In this document: positions 1 through 9,183 of the stretch, in pieces
Numbering within the stretch: the stretch's first letter is position 1
How the letters are laid out: every line of letters starts with the position of its first letter
NCBI RefSeq assembly: GCF_016651255.1
Contig: NZ_JAEKEG010000111.1
Coordinates: 1 to 49,290 of the forward strand
DNA from: Pseudomonas sp. TH10
GTDB lineage: Bacteria; Pseudomonadota; Gammaproteobacteria; Pseudomonadales; Pseudomonadaceae
Direction: 5' to 3'
DNA: 49,290 nucleotides
The notes under the pieces: generated by a model
Database searches by the model: none
Told to the model about the DNA's origin: nothing
Seen by the model: the letters and a program-made list of their open reading frames with translations, nothing else
Position numbers and translations under genes: made by a program

Positions 1-1
1 A

Positions 2-1717
2 AAGCTGCGTGCAGAAGGAAATAATAGCTTTACCCTACTCAACGATGACAATGAAGTAATCTTGAACGGTCAAGCTGGCGAAAAAATTGAACAAAACGGA
101 TTTAAACTTCAAGTAGCTAAAATTAACGCGAACATTGGTGGAATTTTCAATGTAACCAAACAGCGCCGCCTCAATACAATCCTCCAGTATCAGGATGATG
201 TATCAGCAACCGAGCGCGGCAAAGAATCCGGCATTATCGCACTGTCACTGGAACACGAAGATCCAGAACTGGCCAACACGGTGCTAGATGAAATCAATCG
301 ACTCTATGTATTGCAGAACGTGCAACGTAACTCTGCTGAAGCTGCCCAAAGCCTTGAGTTTCTGCGCACCCAGTTGCCAGATGTACGAAAGCAACTAGAA
401 AAAGCCGAAGGTCAGCTGAATGCTTACCAAACCAGCGCACGCTCTGTGGATATCACTATCGAGACCAAAGCCGTTCTGGATCAGATTGTAGCGTTAGAAA
501 CACTGATCTCCGAACTGAAGCTCAAGCAGGCTGAAATGGAGCATCGTTTTACCCGCGAACACCCAGCCTACCAGGCGCTGATGACTCAGATGGGGCAGCT
601 TGACCAACAAAAACGCGGACTGGAAAAGAAAATAAAAAACCTGCCCGAAACTCAGCAAGAATTGCTGCGATTGGCTAGAGATATGCAGGTCACCACCGAG
701 ATTTACACTCAACTACTGAATAAAACTCAGGAATTGGACATTGTTCGTGCCGGCACAGTAGGTAACGTACGCATCATTGATTCTGCCGATGCTGATATTG
801 AGAAACCAGTCAAACCGAAAAAACCGCTAATTGTCCTAATCGCGACCCTGCTTGGCGGACTGATTGCGGTAGCTTATGTACTTATTCGCAAGGCAATGAA
901 TCGCGGCGTAGAAGATCCAGAGATCATCGAGCAACTTGGAATCCCGGTATACGCCTCGATCCCGCTCAGCAAAGGGCAATCTTTAATTGAAGCCACGCTA
1001 AAAGGGAACGGTCGCGCAACAACTGGCTCGCTATTGCTGGCAGTCAACAACCCTGCTGACCTCGCCGTAGAGTCGTTGCGCAGCCTGCGTACCAGCCTTC
1101 ACTTCGCAACTCTGGAAGCAAAGAACAACGTTCTAATGATCTCGGGCCCGAGCCCTGCCGTTGGTAAATCTTTTGTCTCCTGCAACCTGGCCGCCATCAT
1201 TGCCCAGACCGGACAAAAGGTTCTACTAGTCGACGCAGACATGCGCAAAGGCTATCTGAACAAACTTTTCCGCATGGATGTAGGCAACGGCCTATCCGAC
1301 TTGCTGGCCGGCAAAATTGATTTGGCAACAGCGACTCACTCGACGGAAGTAGAAAACCTGCACGTCATCACACGTGGACAGATTCCACCGAACCCGTCCG
1401 AATTGTTGATGCACAGCAATTTCACTCAATTCCTGGAAAAAGTAAGCAGCCAGTACGATTTGGTCATCATCGACACCCCTCCGATTTTGGCGGTTACCGA
1501 CGCAGCCCTTGTCGGACGGCAAGCAGGAACAAGCCTGATCGTTACCCGTTTTGGCGTAAACGCTGCCAAGGAAATTCAAGTGACCAAGCGTCGCTTTGAA
1601 CAAAACGGTGTTGTTGTCAAAGGCGCGATTTTTAACGCCGTGCAGCGGAAAGCTTCGGCCTATGGCTACGGCAACTACAGCTACTACCAGTACGAATACG
1701 CTTCAGATAAAAAATAG
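2..1717 (+). CDS. wzc: Wzc/Etk-type polysaccharide co-polymerase and tyrosine autokinase (5' end outside window)
   Basis: Inner-membrane protein that controls chain length and export of a capsule or exopolysaccharide; its cytoplasmic BY-kinase domain autophosphorylates on tyrosines. The frame is open to the left edge, so the N-terminal membrane segment and start are missing and the TTG at 62 is not the start. In order one sees the periplasmic Wzz-like coiled region, a GNVRIID/KPVKPKK segment just before the second transmembrane helix (LIVLIATLLGGLIAVAYVLI), then the kinase with Walker A (SPAVGKSFV), Walker A' (LLVDADMRKG) and Walker B (LVIIDTPP). The C-terminus is a tyrosine cluster (YGYGNYSYYQYEY), the usual autophosphorylation tail. 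rfaH follows after 54 bases. A decayed second copy of part of this gene lies at about 14.9-15.3 kb. The family call is very secure; the exact name (wzc or etk) is by similarity. Confidence 0.93.
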   Translation, partial: KLRAEGNNSFTLLNDDNEVILNGQAGEKIEQNGFKLQVAKINANIGGIFNVTKQRRLNTILQYQDDVSATERGKESGIIALSLEHEDPELANTVLDEINRLYVLQNVQRNSAEAAQSLEFLRTQLPDVRKQLEKAEGQLNAYQTSARSVDITIETKAVLDQIVALETLISELKLKQAEMEHRFTREHPAYQALMTQMGQLDQQKRGLEKKIKNLPETQQELLRLARDMQVTTEIYTQLLNKTQELDIVRAGTVGNVRIIDSADADIEKPVKPKKPLIVLIATLLGGLIAVAYVLIRKAMNRGVEDPEIIEQLGIPVYASIPLSKGQSLIEATLKGNGRATTGSLLLAVNNPADLAVESLRSLRTSLHFATLEAKNNVLMISGPSPAVGKSFVSCNLAAIIAQTGQKVLLVDADMRKGYLNKLFRMDVGNGLSDLLAGKIDLATATHSTEVENLHVITRGQIPPNPSELLMHSNFTQFLEKVSSQYDLVIIDTPPILAVTDAALVGRQAGTSLIVTRFGVNAAKEIQVTKRRFEQNGVVVKGAIFNAVQRKASAYGYGNYSYYQYEYASDKK

Positions 1718-1771
1718 CGCCGGATATCAGGGCAGCGTCGCTGCCCTGATCTACCCTGGAGAGCCCATCCC

Positions 1772-2291
1772 ATGCCCCCTCAGCACCCGCCACCCCGCTG
1801 GTACCTGATCCAGTGCAAGCCACGACAAGACTCGCGCGCCGAAGAAAACCTTACGCGCCCAAGCCTTCAAGTGTTACCGCCCCACCCAACACGTAGAACG
1901 CATCCAACGCGGCCGCCGCACCAGTTCGATGGAATCATTGTTCCCTGGATACCTATTCATCCAACTAGACCAGCTCAACGACAACTGGCACCCCATACGT
2001 TCAACTCGGGGAGTCAACCAACTCGTCACATTCGGAAAGCAACCGATCGCCGTAGCTGATGAACTCATCGAACAACTCCAACTACGGACTGAAAATCAAC
2101 TCTCCGCCCTTGCCGAAGATTCCATAGCACTTGAACCCGGTGATCAAGTGCGCATCTCCAGCGGTAGCTACAAAGAACTCGAGGCCATCTTCCTCTCCCG
2201 CGACGGTGCCGAACGCATCGTGATCCTTCTGCAACTTCTACACCGCGAACACACTCTAAGCGTCCCGCTAGCCGCAATAGAAAAAATCTGA
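1772..2291 (+). pseudogene. rfaH: RfaH-type transcription antiterminator, NusG family (one-base frameshift)
   Basis: A NusG paralogue that is recruited to RNA polymerase paused at ops sites and suppresses termination in long polysaccharide operons. The N-terminus WYLIQCKPRQDSRAEENL is typical of RfaH. The frame then breaks: the sequence reads ACGCGCCCAAGCC where ACGCGCCAAGCC would give TRQAFKCYRP. One extra C at about 1858-1860 shifts the frame, and the protein resumes as ESLFPGYLFIQL with the KOW-type C-terminal domain. Removing that C gives 172 residues, normal for RfaH. The ATG at 1772 has an upstream GGAG. An ops element lies 0.55 kb downstream at 2849 and another at 15439, which supports the function. 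Whether the frameshift is real or a sequencing error cannot be decided here. Confidence 0.85.
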
Positions 2292-2344
2292 CAACGCTTG
2301 TCCTATAAAACAAAAACAATCCATCACCTCCCCGCCACCGCCCC

Positions 2345-2375
2345 CGTAGGAGCTGCCGAAGCCTGCGATCTTTTG
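2345..2375 (+). repeat. REP-like element
   Basis: GTAGGAGCTGCCGAAG followed by CCTGCGATCTTTTGATC is the common Pseudomonas REP sequence, also present at 40144 and inverted at 42027. It lies just downstream of rfaH. The remaining part of this intergenic stretch, 2376-2842, shows no convincing gene; an open frame at 2298-2639 runs through the REP and looks spurious. Confidence 0.7.
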
Positions 2376-2842
2376 ATCTATATCCTTCGCAAGACCACTC
2401 ACTTGAGCCGCAATACCATTCTCCAAACGCGCCACACAACCCGCTTCAATGCCACCCCCGCATCCACCGCCCCCGAAACAACGACCCCCGCTCCAATGTC
2501 CCAGGTCTCGCCGGTCACTCCAAACACCGCCGTTGTGACCCAGTACTCAAAAACACAGTTCCCGCTATCGGATCTTTCCTATAAGACTGCTTTACCCTTC
2601 ACTTTTCCCACCAAATCAGTAGAATGCGCCGTCGGCTGAGGGTAACAACTCACTCCGGCAGGATGCCATTGCACAGACCTCGCGTTGTGCAGCAGTCAAG
2701 GATAGACTCATCTCCTCTGCTTGCCATTAAACGAGCCCAGACTCGGCCTGCCTGTTTGATCCTCATCTCAAAAATTGCCAGCGCTCGCGCATACGGCTCA
2801 CGTCGCACCCACGGCGCACGTTCTCAGGAAACCAACGGTGAA

Positions 2843-2860
2843 TCCTGGGGCGGTAGCGTG
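2843..2860 (+). promoter_or_regulatory. ops element / JUMPStart core, RfaH recruitment site 1
   Basis: TCCTGGGGCGGTAGCGTG contains GGCGGTAGCGTG (2849-2860), an exact match to the established ops consensus GGCGGTAGYNT. It sits in the leader about 185 bases before wcaJ and 0.55 kb after rfaH. In known systems RNA polymerase pauses here and loads RfaH, which then suppresses termination in the downstream operon. A near-identical element with the same TCCTGGGGCGGTAG lead-in lies at 15433. Confidence 0.85.
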
Positions 2861-3042
2861 CCCAAAACCTTGATATTGGCCAAGGCGAAGTGCGTCCCCT
2901 ACCACGGATAAGGGAAACGCCACGACAACGACCGGTTTGTGCCACAGGCTCAAACAGTAATTCCAGCTTAACGGAGCTAAATACTCCTGACAGCGGGCAT
3001 AGCCTGGACGGCTATGTCCATTCCAACGCAAGGGACATTATC

Positions 3043-4433
3043 TTGATTCGCAAGCGCAACACCACAATGCCAGCAGGCCGTGGACTAACCTTCTGGGCCC
3101 AATGGGTGGCAGCAATTTCTGTACTCATCCTCTTGCTTTGCGCATTGGCAGTGATGAAAACAGGGGAAGTAGACACGCAGTACCGCATTCTTAGCGTGCT
3201 CATGTTGCTTGGTTCTGTTCCGGCGTACTCTATGATGCAGGTCTATCACAAACAACATGGATACCTTGTTGGGCTTGGTCGATTATTGGCCGGCTGGCTT
3301 GCGTTACTCGCCGGCTTGATGGTTATGGCATTTATCACAAAGACCAGTGAATTGTTTTCCCGCGAAGTGATTGTCACACTTGCCTTGTCTGGTTTCGCTT
3401 TACAAGCTTGCTTGTATGTACCACTTCACAATCTTGCTAAACGTTACCAGCAGAAACTCCAGGCCGCTCGCACGTCACTGGTCGTCGGCACTGGCGAACT
3501 CGCGCTCGATCTCGCCGACAAACTGGCCCGACAAAAGAACGAACCTTTAATAGGTTTAGTGGCTGCAGATGACTTGCCCTTAACGAACACCAGTACGTAT
3601 CCCATTCTGGGCAGCCTAGCCCATCTTCGCGACTTGATCGCAACTCATCGCATTCGTCGACTTTACATCGCATTGCCACTTTCAGAAGCAGAGAAGATCG
3701 AGGAGCTATATATCGATTTGCTGGATTCCAGTGTAGATGTGATTTGGATTCCGGATCTACAGAGCCTGATTCTGCTTAATCACTCTGTATCGGAAATAGA
3801 AGGGCTCCCCGCAATTCACCTAAACGAAAGTCCTTTGACATCCTACCCAACGGCAGCACTCTCTAAGGCTGTTCTAGATCGTACAGTCGCCTTGATCGCA
3901 ATCATTCTACTTAGCCCTGTATTATTGGAACTGCTATCGCAGTGAAATTATCATCGCCAGGTCCCGTGCTTTTCAAACAAAAACGTCATGGTTGGAACGG
4001 AAAAATCATCAAAGTTTGGAAATTCCGGTCCATGCGTGTGCATGATGATCGCGAAGTTAAACAGGCAAGTCGTGATGACCCCCGCATCACCCGCGTTGGC
4101 CAATTTATCCGCCGCACATCCATTGATGAATTGCCACAGTTGTTCAATGCCCTTCAGGGCCGCATGTCATTAGTGGGACCGCGCCCTCACGCCGTAGCAC
4201 ATAACGATTACTATACCGGTAAAATCGATGCCTATATGGCTCGGCACCGTATCAAACCGGGCATAACCGGTCTGGCGCAGATTAGCGGATTTCGCGGCGA
4301 AACCGAGACCATCGATAAAATGGAGAAGCGTGTAGAATTAGATCTTGCGTATATCAATAACTGGTCATTGTGGCTTGATATAAAAATACTAATTAAGACA
4401 CCGTTTACTCTTCTATCCAAGAATATTTACTAA
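3043..4433 (+). pseudogene. wcaJ: Undecaprenyl-phosphate sugar-1-phosphate transferase, WcaJ/WbaP type (frameshifted)
   Basis: This enzyme starts repeat-unit synthesis by moving a hexose-1-phosphate from a UDP-sugar to undecaprenyl phosphate at the inner membrane. The N-terminal half has four hydrophobic segments and a Rossmann-like CoA-binding region (SLVVGTGELALDLADKLARQ). The catalytic C-terminal half has SSPGPVLFKQKRHG, KVWKFRSM, DDPRITRVGQFIRRTSIDEL, PQLFNALQGRMSLVGPRPH and IKPGITGLAQISGFRGET. The frame breaks at about 3927-3928, where TTGGAACTGCT should be TTGGGAACTGCT; one missing G restores LLGTAIAVKLSSPG. Restored length is about 463 residues, normal for the family. I chose TTG 3043, preceded by AAGGGA; ATG 3067 is the alternative. 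The ops element upstream marks this as an RfaH-dependent operon. Confidence 0.88.
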
Positions 4434-5107
4434 AACCAGCCTCCCCTACTAAAGAAATTGTTTGGTTAAAAATATATCTCAGGCAGTCGTAATTTCCAAA
4501 AAACACAGCTTGCACTTTAAAAAACTTATTCAAGCATCACTGCAAACTTATAACTCGACATGCCCGAGCGTTTACTTCGAGTTATACCAGGCGTATCGCC
4601 GGCATCAACATGGCTCGTTTTCTCGACCTTGAACAGTTTGGGATGCCGAACTTAGCTTCAGAGATGTCCACTTTTATTTTTTGTGTTGCGCGCTTAGGGA
4701 TGGATTCAGCCCTTATAAATAACCAATTAACAAACCAGACAAACATGAATTATGAAATATGAATAGGTACTGCATTCTGACTAATGACCATAGCCGCATT
4801 AATGTACTGCCGGCGAAATAATTCATTGAGTGGCTCGACTACACTTCAGGCATTATTCCTGCCTCGTAGAGTTTTTCAGTGAGCGCTCTGGACATCGCGC
4901 TTAGTTCGAAGAAACAGCCGACCTGAAACGGCGTGCTCGCTCTGCCCCCTCAAAGTGAAGGCCGCCGAGGACGCATTATCTTGCTGGCAGCGCGGCGTGC
5001 TGCGCGACTGAGGTCAATAATCCCTAGTGTATCGAAACTCCGAAATTGTCAGGCGAGGATCAGTGCAATACCACACTGCGCCAGCCGCTGGGCAAGGAGG
5101 TTTTAGC
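4434..5107. other. Non-coding or decayed stretch between wcaJ and the rmlD relic
   Basis: No open frame I can support. The left part is AT-rich and the right part (about 4880-5100) is GC-richer and may be worn-out coding sequence, possibly another sugar-nucleotide gene next to rmlD, but no family could be recognised. AAGGAGG at about 5095 is a surviving ribosome-binding site for the rmlD relic. Confidence 0.4.
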
Positions 5108-5942
5108 ATGCGCGTATTGATTACGCGTGCCCACGGTCAGCTTGGCTATGAACTGATGCGCTCTGCGCTCTAGATTTAGAAATCGTTGGGATGGGGTCTA
5201 CAAAACTTGATATCAGCGATGTCGAGCGGGTGGCAGTGTTAATTGCCGAGCTACAGCCACAGCTGATTATTAATGCTGCGGCCTACACAGCCGTAGACAA
5301 GCCCGAGTGCGAGATAGTGCGCGCCTGGGCGGTAACCGCGACGGAGTCGCCCATGTCGCAGCTGCCGCCGAGCGACTGAGTATCCTGCTGCTCCATATCC
5401 ACCGATTATGTGTTCGCCGGTGATGCCCGCGAACCTAATCGGGAATGCGATTCTACAAGCCCCACTGGGGTCTATAGAGCGAGCAAACTGGGGGCGGGGA
5501 GGTGAATTAGAGCTGGCAGCAAAATACAGGCGCAACATGATTCTGCGTACCGACTGAGCTCGTTGCCTAAGAAAACTACTTCGTCAAAACCATGCTGCGA
5601 CTAGGGCGTGAGCGGGATCAGTTGGGTGCCGTGGCCGATCAGCAGGGGGCCCGACGTCAGCTGTAAATATCACCCGCGCTTTGTGGACACTGTCAATGCA
5701 GTACCGTGATCAGGGTTCGCTGCATTGGAGGTTTTCCGCCAAGGACATCAGCACGAATTAACAACCAAAATACTGCAGGCGCGAGGGAGTGATTCGGCTG
5801 AATATGACACCAGCGAAACGGCCAGCCTGGTCGGTGATTGTTTGCTCGAAATTGCGGGAGGCGCAGGGTATTGTGCAATCGTACTGGCGGCAGGAGCTGG
5901 CAGACATTCTGGTAGAACTGACCGGAAGAAAGTTGTTTTGAG
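5108..5942 (+). pseudogene. rmlD: Relic of dTDP-4-dehydrorhamnose reductase (RmlD), multiply disrupted
   Basis: RmlD makes the last step of dTDP-L-rhamnose synthesis. Pieces of the family can be read in several frames in the right order. MRVLITRAHGQLGYELMRSA (5108, after AAGGAGG) is the NAD(P)-binding start. KLDISDVERVAVLIAELQPQ and IINAAAYTAVDKPE follow, then STDYVFAGDAREPN, then KTMLRLGRERDQLGAVADQQ, and near 5900 YWRQELADILVELTGRK, which matches the C-terminal end. Stops occur at about 5173, 5377 and 5554 and frameshifts between blocks. Such heavy damage, unlike the single-base breaks elsewhere in this window, means true gene decay. No rmlA, rmlB or rmlC was found, so rhamnose synthesis from this locus is lost. 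Confidence 0.8.
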
Positions 5943-6247
5943 CGAGATCGCCCTCTACTACGTCACCGGCGCGGTGCTGATAGTCCTCAACACTCAGGAC
6001 GACAGAACCCATTTTTGCTGAGTGTAGAAAGCGCTTCATAGGTCTCCGTTCAATCCCCCTCGATACTAAATTCGAGGCATTGGTAACGGTCTCATCCCAC
6101 ATAGATGCCCATCACAGCTCACCAAGGTAAATATACTGAAAATATCTCAAAAAGCTCTAAACCAGCAGCTACAGCTTGCACACCAACACCTACTGAAATA
6201 CTCTTAGCCCTATCCCCTCAAGGATTTTCCTTTCAAGGAGCACGAAC
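5943..6247. other. Intergenic region before yjbE
   Basis: No gene seen. A small inverted repeat (CCTCGA...TCGAGG, about 6058-6077) and an AAGGAG ribosome-binding site (about 6235) just before yjbE are the only recognisable elements. A promoter for yjbE-wza must lie here or upstream, but I cannot point to convincing -35/-10 boxes. Confidence 0.4.
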
Positions 6248-6541
6248 ATGAAAAAGCTACTGGCCTTGGCCATCATCACCTCCTTCAGTCTGCCCCTCAT
6301 GGCTGCTGAAACAGCCCCAGTGAAAGCGGCTGCAACCCCTGATACAACTGCCCCTTTGAGCTTGTCTACCCCTATTGCCGGCGGCGTTACAGTCGGCACA
6401 GGTTTGGCTATCGGTGCAGGACTTGTGGCCGTAGGCGTTGCGGCTTCTAACAGTGGTGGTGGCGGTGGCAACGACAGCACCCCTGGCACTACTGGCACCA
6501 CCGGTACTACTGGCACCACCGGTACTACTGGTACTAACTAA
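6248..6541 (+). CDS. yjbE: Small secreted Gly/Thr-rich protein, YjbE/GfcA-like
   Basis: 97 residues. A signal peptide (MKKLLALAIITSFSLPLMAA) is followed by an Ala/Thr/Pro stretch, a hydrophobic glycine-rich segment (VTVGTGLAIGAGLVAVGVAA), a poly-Gly run and a C-terminal Thr-Gly-Thr repeat made of 9-base DNA units (about 6485-6536). This composition and the position ahead of yjbF-yjbG-yjbH match E. coli YjbE and GfcA, small exopolysaccharide-operon proteins whose molecular role is not established. AAGGAG precedes the ATG. A strong intrinsic terminator lies 34 bases after the stop, so this gene may be made in excess over the export genes. Confidence 0.75.
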   Translation: MKKLLALAIITSFSLPLMAAETAPVKAAATPDTTAPLSLSTPIAGGVTVGTGLAIGAGLVAVGVAASNSGGGGGNDSTPGTTGTTGTTGTTGTTGTN

Positions 6542-6574
6542 TACCGGTCCCCCTCGCTTACAGTTCGATACGCT

Positions 6575-6607
6575 AACCTCCCAGCTATGCTGGGAGGTTT
6601 TGTTTTG
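6575..6607 (+). terminator. Intrinsic terminator between yjbE and wza
   Basis: A perfect 11-base-pair stem, AACCTCCCAGC (6575-6585) with GCTGGGAGGTT (6589-6599), loop TAT, followed by TTGTTTT. It lies inside the export operon, 26 bases before the wza start. Read-through would be needed to express wza-yjbFGH unless an unseen promoter lies inside; RfaH-type antitermination could supply it. Confidence 0.85.
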
Positions 6608-6632
6608 CCTATTCCCTCGAGCAATTTCGACA

Positions 6633-7739
6633 ATGAATCGCGCGCTTCCCTTGGCCATGCTGGTTGGCCTGACCCTGCAAGGCTGCATATTTTCCCCTGG
6701 TCAGCACATGGACACGGGCAATCTGGTAAGAGAAGGTTCACCAGAAAGCAGCCGAATTGAGTTGATTCCCATCACTCCAAAATTAGTTGCAATCGAGACC
6801 GCAGCTGACCACTCGAATGTTATCGCTCCAGAGCTGCTGCACTTTCAGCCTAGCCAATACCGAATTGGTGCGGGCGACCTAATCTACATTACCGTTTGGG
6901 ACCACCCTGAGCTGACTGCCCCGTCCGGCCCTCAGCAGCAAATTGAAGCGAACGGTCGCTTGGTTCGTCCCGATGGATCGCTCTTCTATCCTTATGTCGG
7001 TAACATCGAGGCGGCTGGTAAAACCATTGAGGATTTACGCTCCATCATCTCTTCGCGGCTCGCCAAGGTCGTCGCTGAACCACAGGTAGACGTCAGCATC
7101 TTGCGGTTCGTCAGCCAGAAAGTTGTGCTGTCTGGTGCCTTTGGCAAAACAGGCCAGCTTCCTATCACTAACACGCCTTTGAGCCTGCTGGATGCTGTTG
7201 GTCAAGGTTCGGTACAAGCCGGCTCAGCCGATATTTCGGGCCTAGTGTTAAAGCGTGATGGCCGCGAATACTTAATCGATCTCGACACGCTCAATCGCAA
7301 AAACTCGACCCTGCATAACCTCTATCTGAAAGACGGCGACCAACTGCACCTGCCGTATAACGATCAGAAAAAGGTATATCTGCTCGGTGAAGTTACCGCT
7401 GCTCGCCCGCTTCTATTCAAGGGCACCAACATGAACCTCACCGACGCCCTCGGCAGCGTTGGCGGTTTGCGTCAGGAGACCTCCAGCGGCAAAGAGGTTT
7501 ACGTGATCCGCGGTGTTGAGAATCTAGCCGACGAACCGGTCAAGGTTTTCCAGATCGATCTTAAATCGCCTTCAGCATTCGCTCTGGCCCAGCACTTCAA
7601 ATTGAAGCCGCAGGACGTGGTCTATGTTGGCCCCGCAGACGTCACTCGCTGGAACCGCTTCATCAGCCAGGTTTTCCCAACTGCCAACCTGCTGCGTACC
7701 GGTGTAGCGATTCAAGATGACATGGGCAGCGAAAACTAA
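6633..7739 (+). CDS. wza: Wza-type outer-membrane polysaccharide export lipoprotein
   Basis: Forms the outer-membrane channel for capsule or exopolysaccharide export together with Wzc. A lipoprotein signal ends at the lipobox LQGC (Cys about residue 24), then comes the poly-export domain (YRIGAGDLIYITVWDHPELT, RLVRPDGSLFYPYVGNI) and two SLBB-like repeats (QKVVLSGAFGKTGQLPI; KKVYLLGEVTAARPLLF). At 368 residues it is close to E. coli Wza. I chose ATG 6633 because it starts the signal peptide; the frame extends upstream through the terminator and is not real there. It is followed after 14 bases by yjbF. Confidence 0.92.
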   Translation: MNRALPLAMLVGLTLQGCIFSPGQHMDTGNLVREGSPESSRIELIPITPKLVAIETAADHSNVIAPELLHFQPSQYRIGAGDLIYITVWDHPELTAPSGPQQQIEANGRLVRPDGSLFYPYVGNIEAAGKTIEDLRSIISSRLAKVVAEPQVDVSILRFVSQKVVLSGAFGKTGQLPITNTPLSLLDAVGQGSVQAGSADISGLVLKRDGREYLIDLDTLNRKNSTLHNLYLKDGDQLHLPYNDQKKVYLLGEVTAARPLLFKGTNMNLTDALGSVGGLRQETSSGKEVYVIRGVENLADEPVKVFQIDLKSPSAFALAQHFKLKPQDVVYVGPADVTRWNRFISQVFPTANLLRTGVAIQDDMGSEN

Positions 7740-7753
7740 GAATTGGATGTCTT

Positions 7754-8413
7754 GTGAAATTTTTGCGACTGGCCACCGTAGCGGTGGCCTCCTTGCTGGT
7801 GAGCGCCTGCAACCCGTTGATGACCGCTTCCATGGATACACTGAAGGCCGCTTTCGAAGGTCCTGAGCCCCTGGAACTCACCCGCCAACAGGTGGATGCA
7901 ACCCCGTACTACCAGATCACCATCGCGGCACCTACGGGTGAAGCCGTAATGGCACTGGTGCGTCAGCAGGATGGTGTTGGTTTTTGGATGGCCTCGACTC
8001 GTCAGATCCTGATGCTCGAAGACGGCCTGGCGATTCGTAGCGTTGGCTTCAATAACAACCTCGATGGCACTCGGTTTGAGGGCGTATCGCCTTTCAAAGC
8101 CGGCTTGCACCGCGTTGTTGATGGCCTGCAGACCCGCCGCCAGGTGGACTTTGTCGATGGCTACCGGATGGGTGTGACACTCACCAGCCGCTTTGAGAAA
8201 AAGGGCCTGGAAACCGTGCATATCCTCGACCGCGACGTGGAGCTATTGCGCGTTGACGAGGACATCACCATGGAAGGTCTGGACTTCACCGCGCGCAACC
8301 AGTATTGGGTCGACCCTGCCGACGGCTTCATCATGGCCAGCGTGCAACACCTGACTCCCGAATTGCCCCTACGCATTGTTCAAGTGCGCCCGAATAAGCC
8401 GGTAGTGCAATGA
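7754..8413 (+). CDS. yjbF: YjbF/GfcB-type outer-membrane lipoprotein of exopolysaccharide secretion
   Basis: 219 residues, starting at GTG 7754, with a lipoprotein signal peptide ending LLVSAC (Cys about residue 19). The body matches the YjbF/GfcB family (E. coli YjbF 212 residues), with YRMGVTLTSRFEKKG and NQYWVDPADGFIMAS as typical stretches. The family is needed for group 4 capsule or Yjb polysaccharide secretion, but its biochemical role is not known. The stop overlaps the start of yjbG by ATGA, indicating translational coupling. Confidence 0.85.
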   Translation: MKFLRLATVAVASLLVSACNPLMTASMDTLKAAFEGPEPLELTRQQVDATPYYQITIAAPTGEAVMALVRQQDGVGFWMASTRQILMLEDGLAIRSVGFNNNLDGTRFEGVSPFKAGLHRVVDGLQTRRQVDFVDGYRMGVTLTSRFEKKGLETVHILDRDVELLRVDEDITMEGLDFTARNQYWVDPADGFIMASVQHLTPELPLRIVQVRPNKPVVQ

Positions 8414-9183
8414 TTCCTCGTTCCTCCTGGCTGCTTTGCTGCAGCCTGCTCATGACGTTTGCCGTAAATGCTGACTCGCTGATCACCGTGCAGGGCGATG
8501 CCGCCAAACCTGGACGCTATTCGTTCCAGGAAGGGACTCGCTTGCATGATGTTTTGCTTCCTGCTCAGGTTAATCCGAGAGCGTATCTGCTTGGCGCCGC
8601 GTGGTTGCATACGCCGTTACGCAATGCACAGGAGCGATTGAAGCTGGGTGTGCTCTTCGACCTTGCGACCGTGAAAAGCAACGCACTGCAGGATGAAGAA
8701 ACCGAGTTGGCGGCACTCGCTGAGCGTTTGATCGACAAGGTGCAGGCCATGCCGGTAACGGGACGCCGAGTTGCTCAGCTTGATCCGGTTCGCGTTGAAC
8801 TGAACCGTGGGGACAATCCCTACCTCAGCAATGGTGATGTGCTGCTCTACCCTCCCCGTCCGAACACTGTGAAGATTGTGGGTGCGGTAATAGCGGAATG
8901 CGAGTTGGCGTATCAACCTTTGCAGCCGGCAGTCAGTTATCTAAAAAAATGCCTGCGTGATACTGGTGCGAATAAAGACTTGCTGTTTGTCATTCAGCCG
9001 GACGGTCGCGTTTTCCAGGAAGGTATAGCACTGTGGAACGAAACCAAGTCTGTACCGCCGGCGCCGGGGGCAAGAATTTACGTGCCCGTACACAGCACTG
9101 CAAAGGGTGATCCAACACCAGATCTGAATACTGAACTGGCCGCTTTCATCGCCACCCAGCCACTGCTGGAGGTGAAGCCATGA
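8410..9183 (+). CDS. yjbG: YjbG/GfcC-type periplasmic capsule protein
   Basis: 257 residues with a cleavable signal peptide (about 1-21, ending AVNADS). The central part (YSFQEGTRLHDVLLPAQ) and the C-terminal SLBB-like half (NTVKIVGAVIAECELAYQPL, DLLFVIQPDGRVFQEGIALW) match the GfcC/YjbG family, soluble periplasmic beta-grasp proteins that act beside Wza. The length is near E. coli YjbG (245). It overlaps yjbF and yjbH by ATGA at both ends, so the three form one coupled unit. Confidence 0.85.
   Translation: MIPRSSWLLCCSLLMTFAVNADSLITVQGDAAKPGRYSFQEGTRLHDVLLPAQVNPRAYLLGAAWLHTPLRNAQERLKLGVLFDLATVKSNALQDEETELAALAERLIDKVQAMPVTGRRVAQLDPVRVELNRGDNPYLSNGDVLLYPPRPNTVKIVGAVIAECELAYQPLQPAVSYLKKCLRDTGANKDLLFVIQPDGRVFQEGIALWNETKSVPPAPGARIYVPVHSTAKGDPTPDLNTELAAFIATQPLLEVKP

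Noticed and set aside
62..64. TTG as the start of wzc
   Set aside because: The frame is open to the window edge and the family N-terminus is missing, so the true start lies upstream.
2298..2639. Open frame between rfaH and the ops site
   Set aside because: It contains a REP element and low-complexity Thr/Pro; no ribosome-binding site.
6485..6536. Phase-variable repeat in yjbE
   Set aside because: The units are 9 bases, so copy-number change keeps the frame; it could vary length but not switch the gene on and off.
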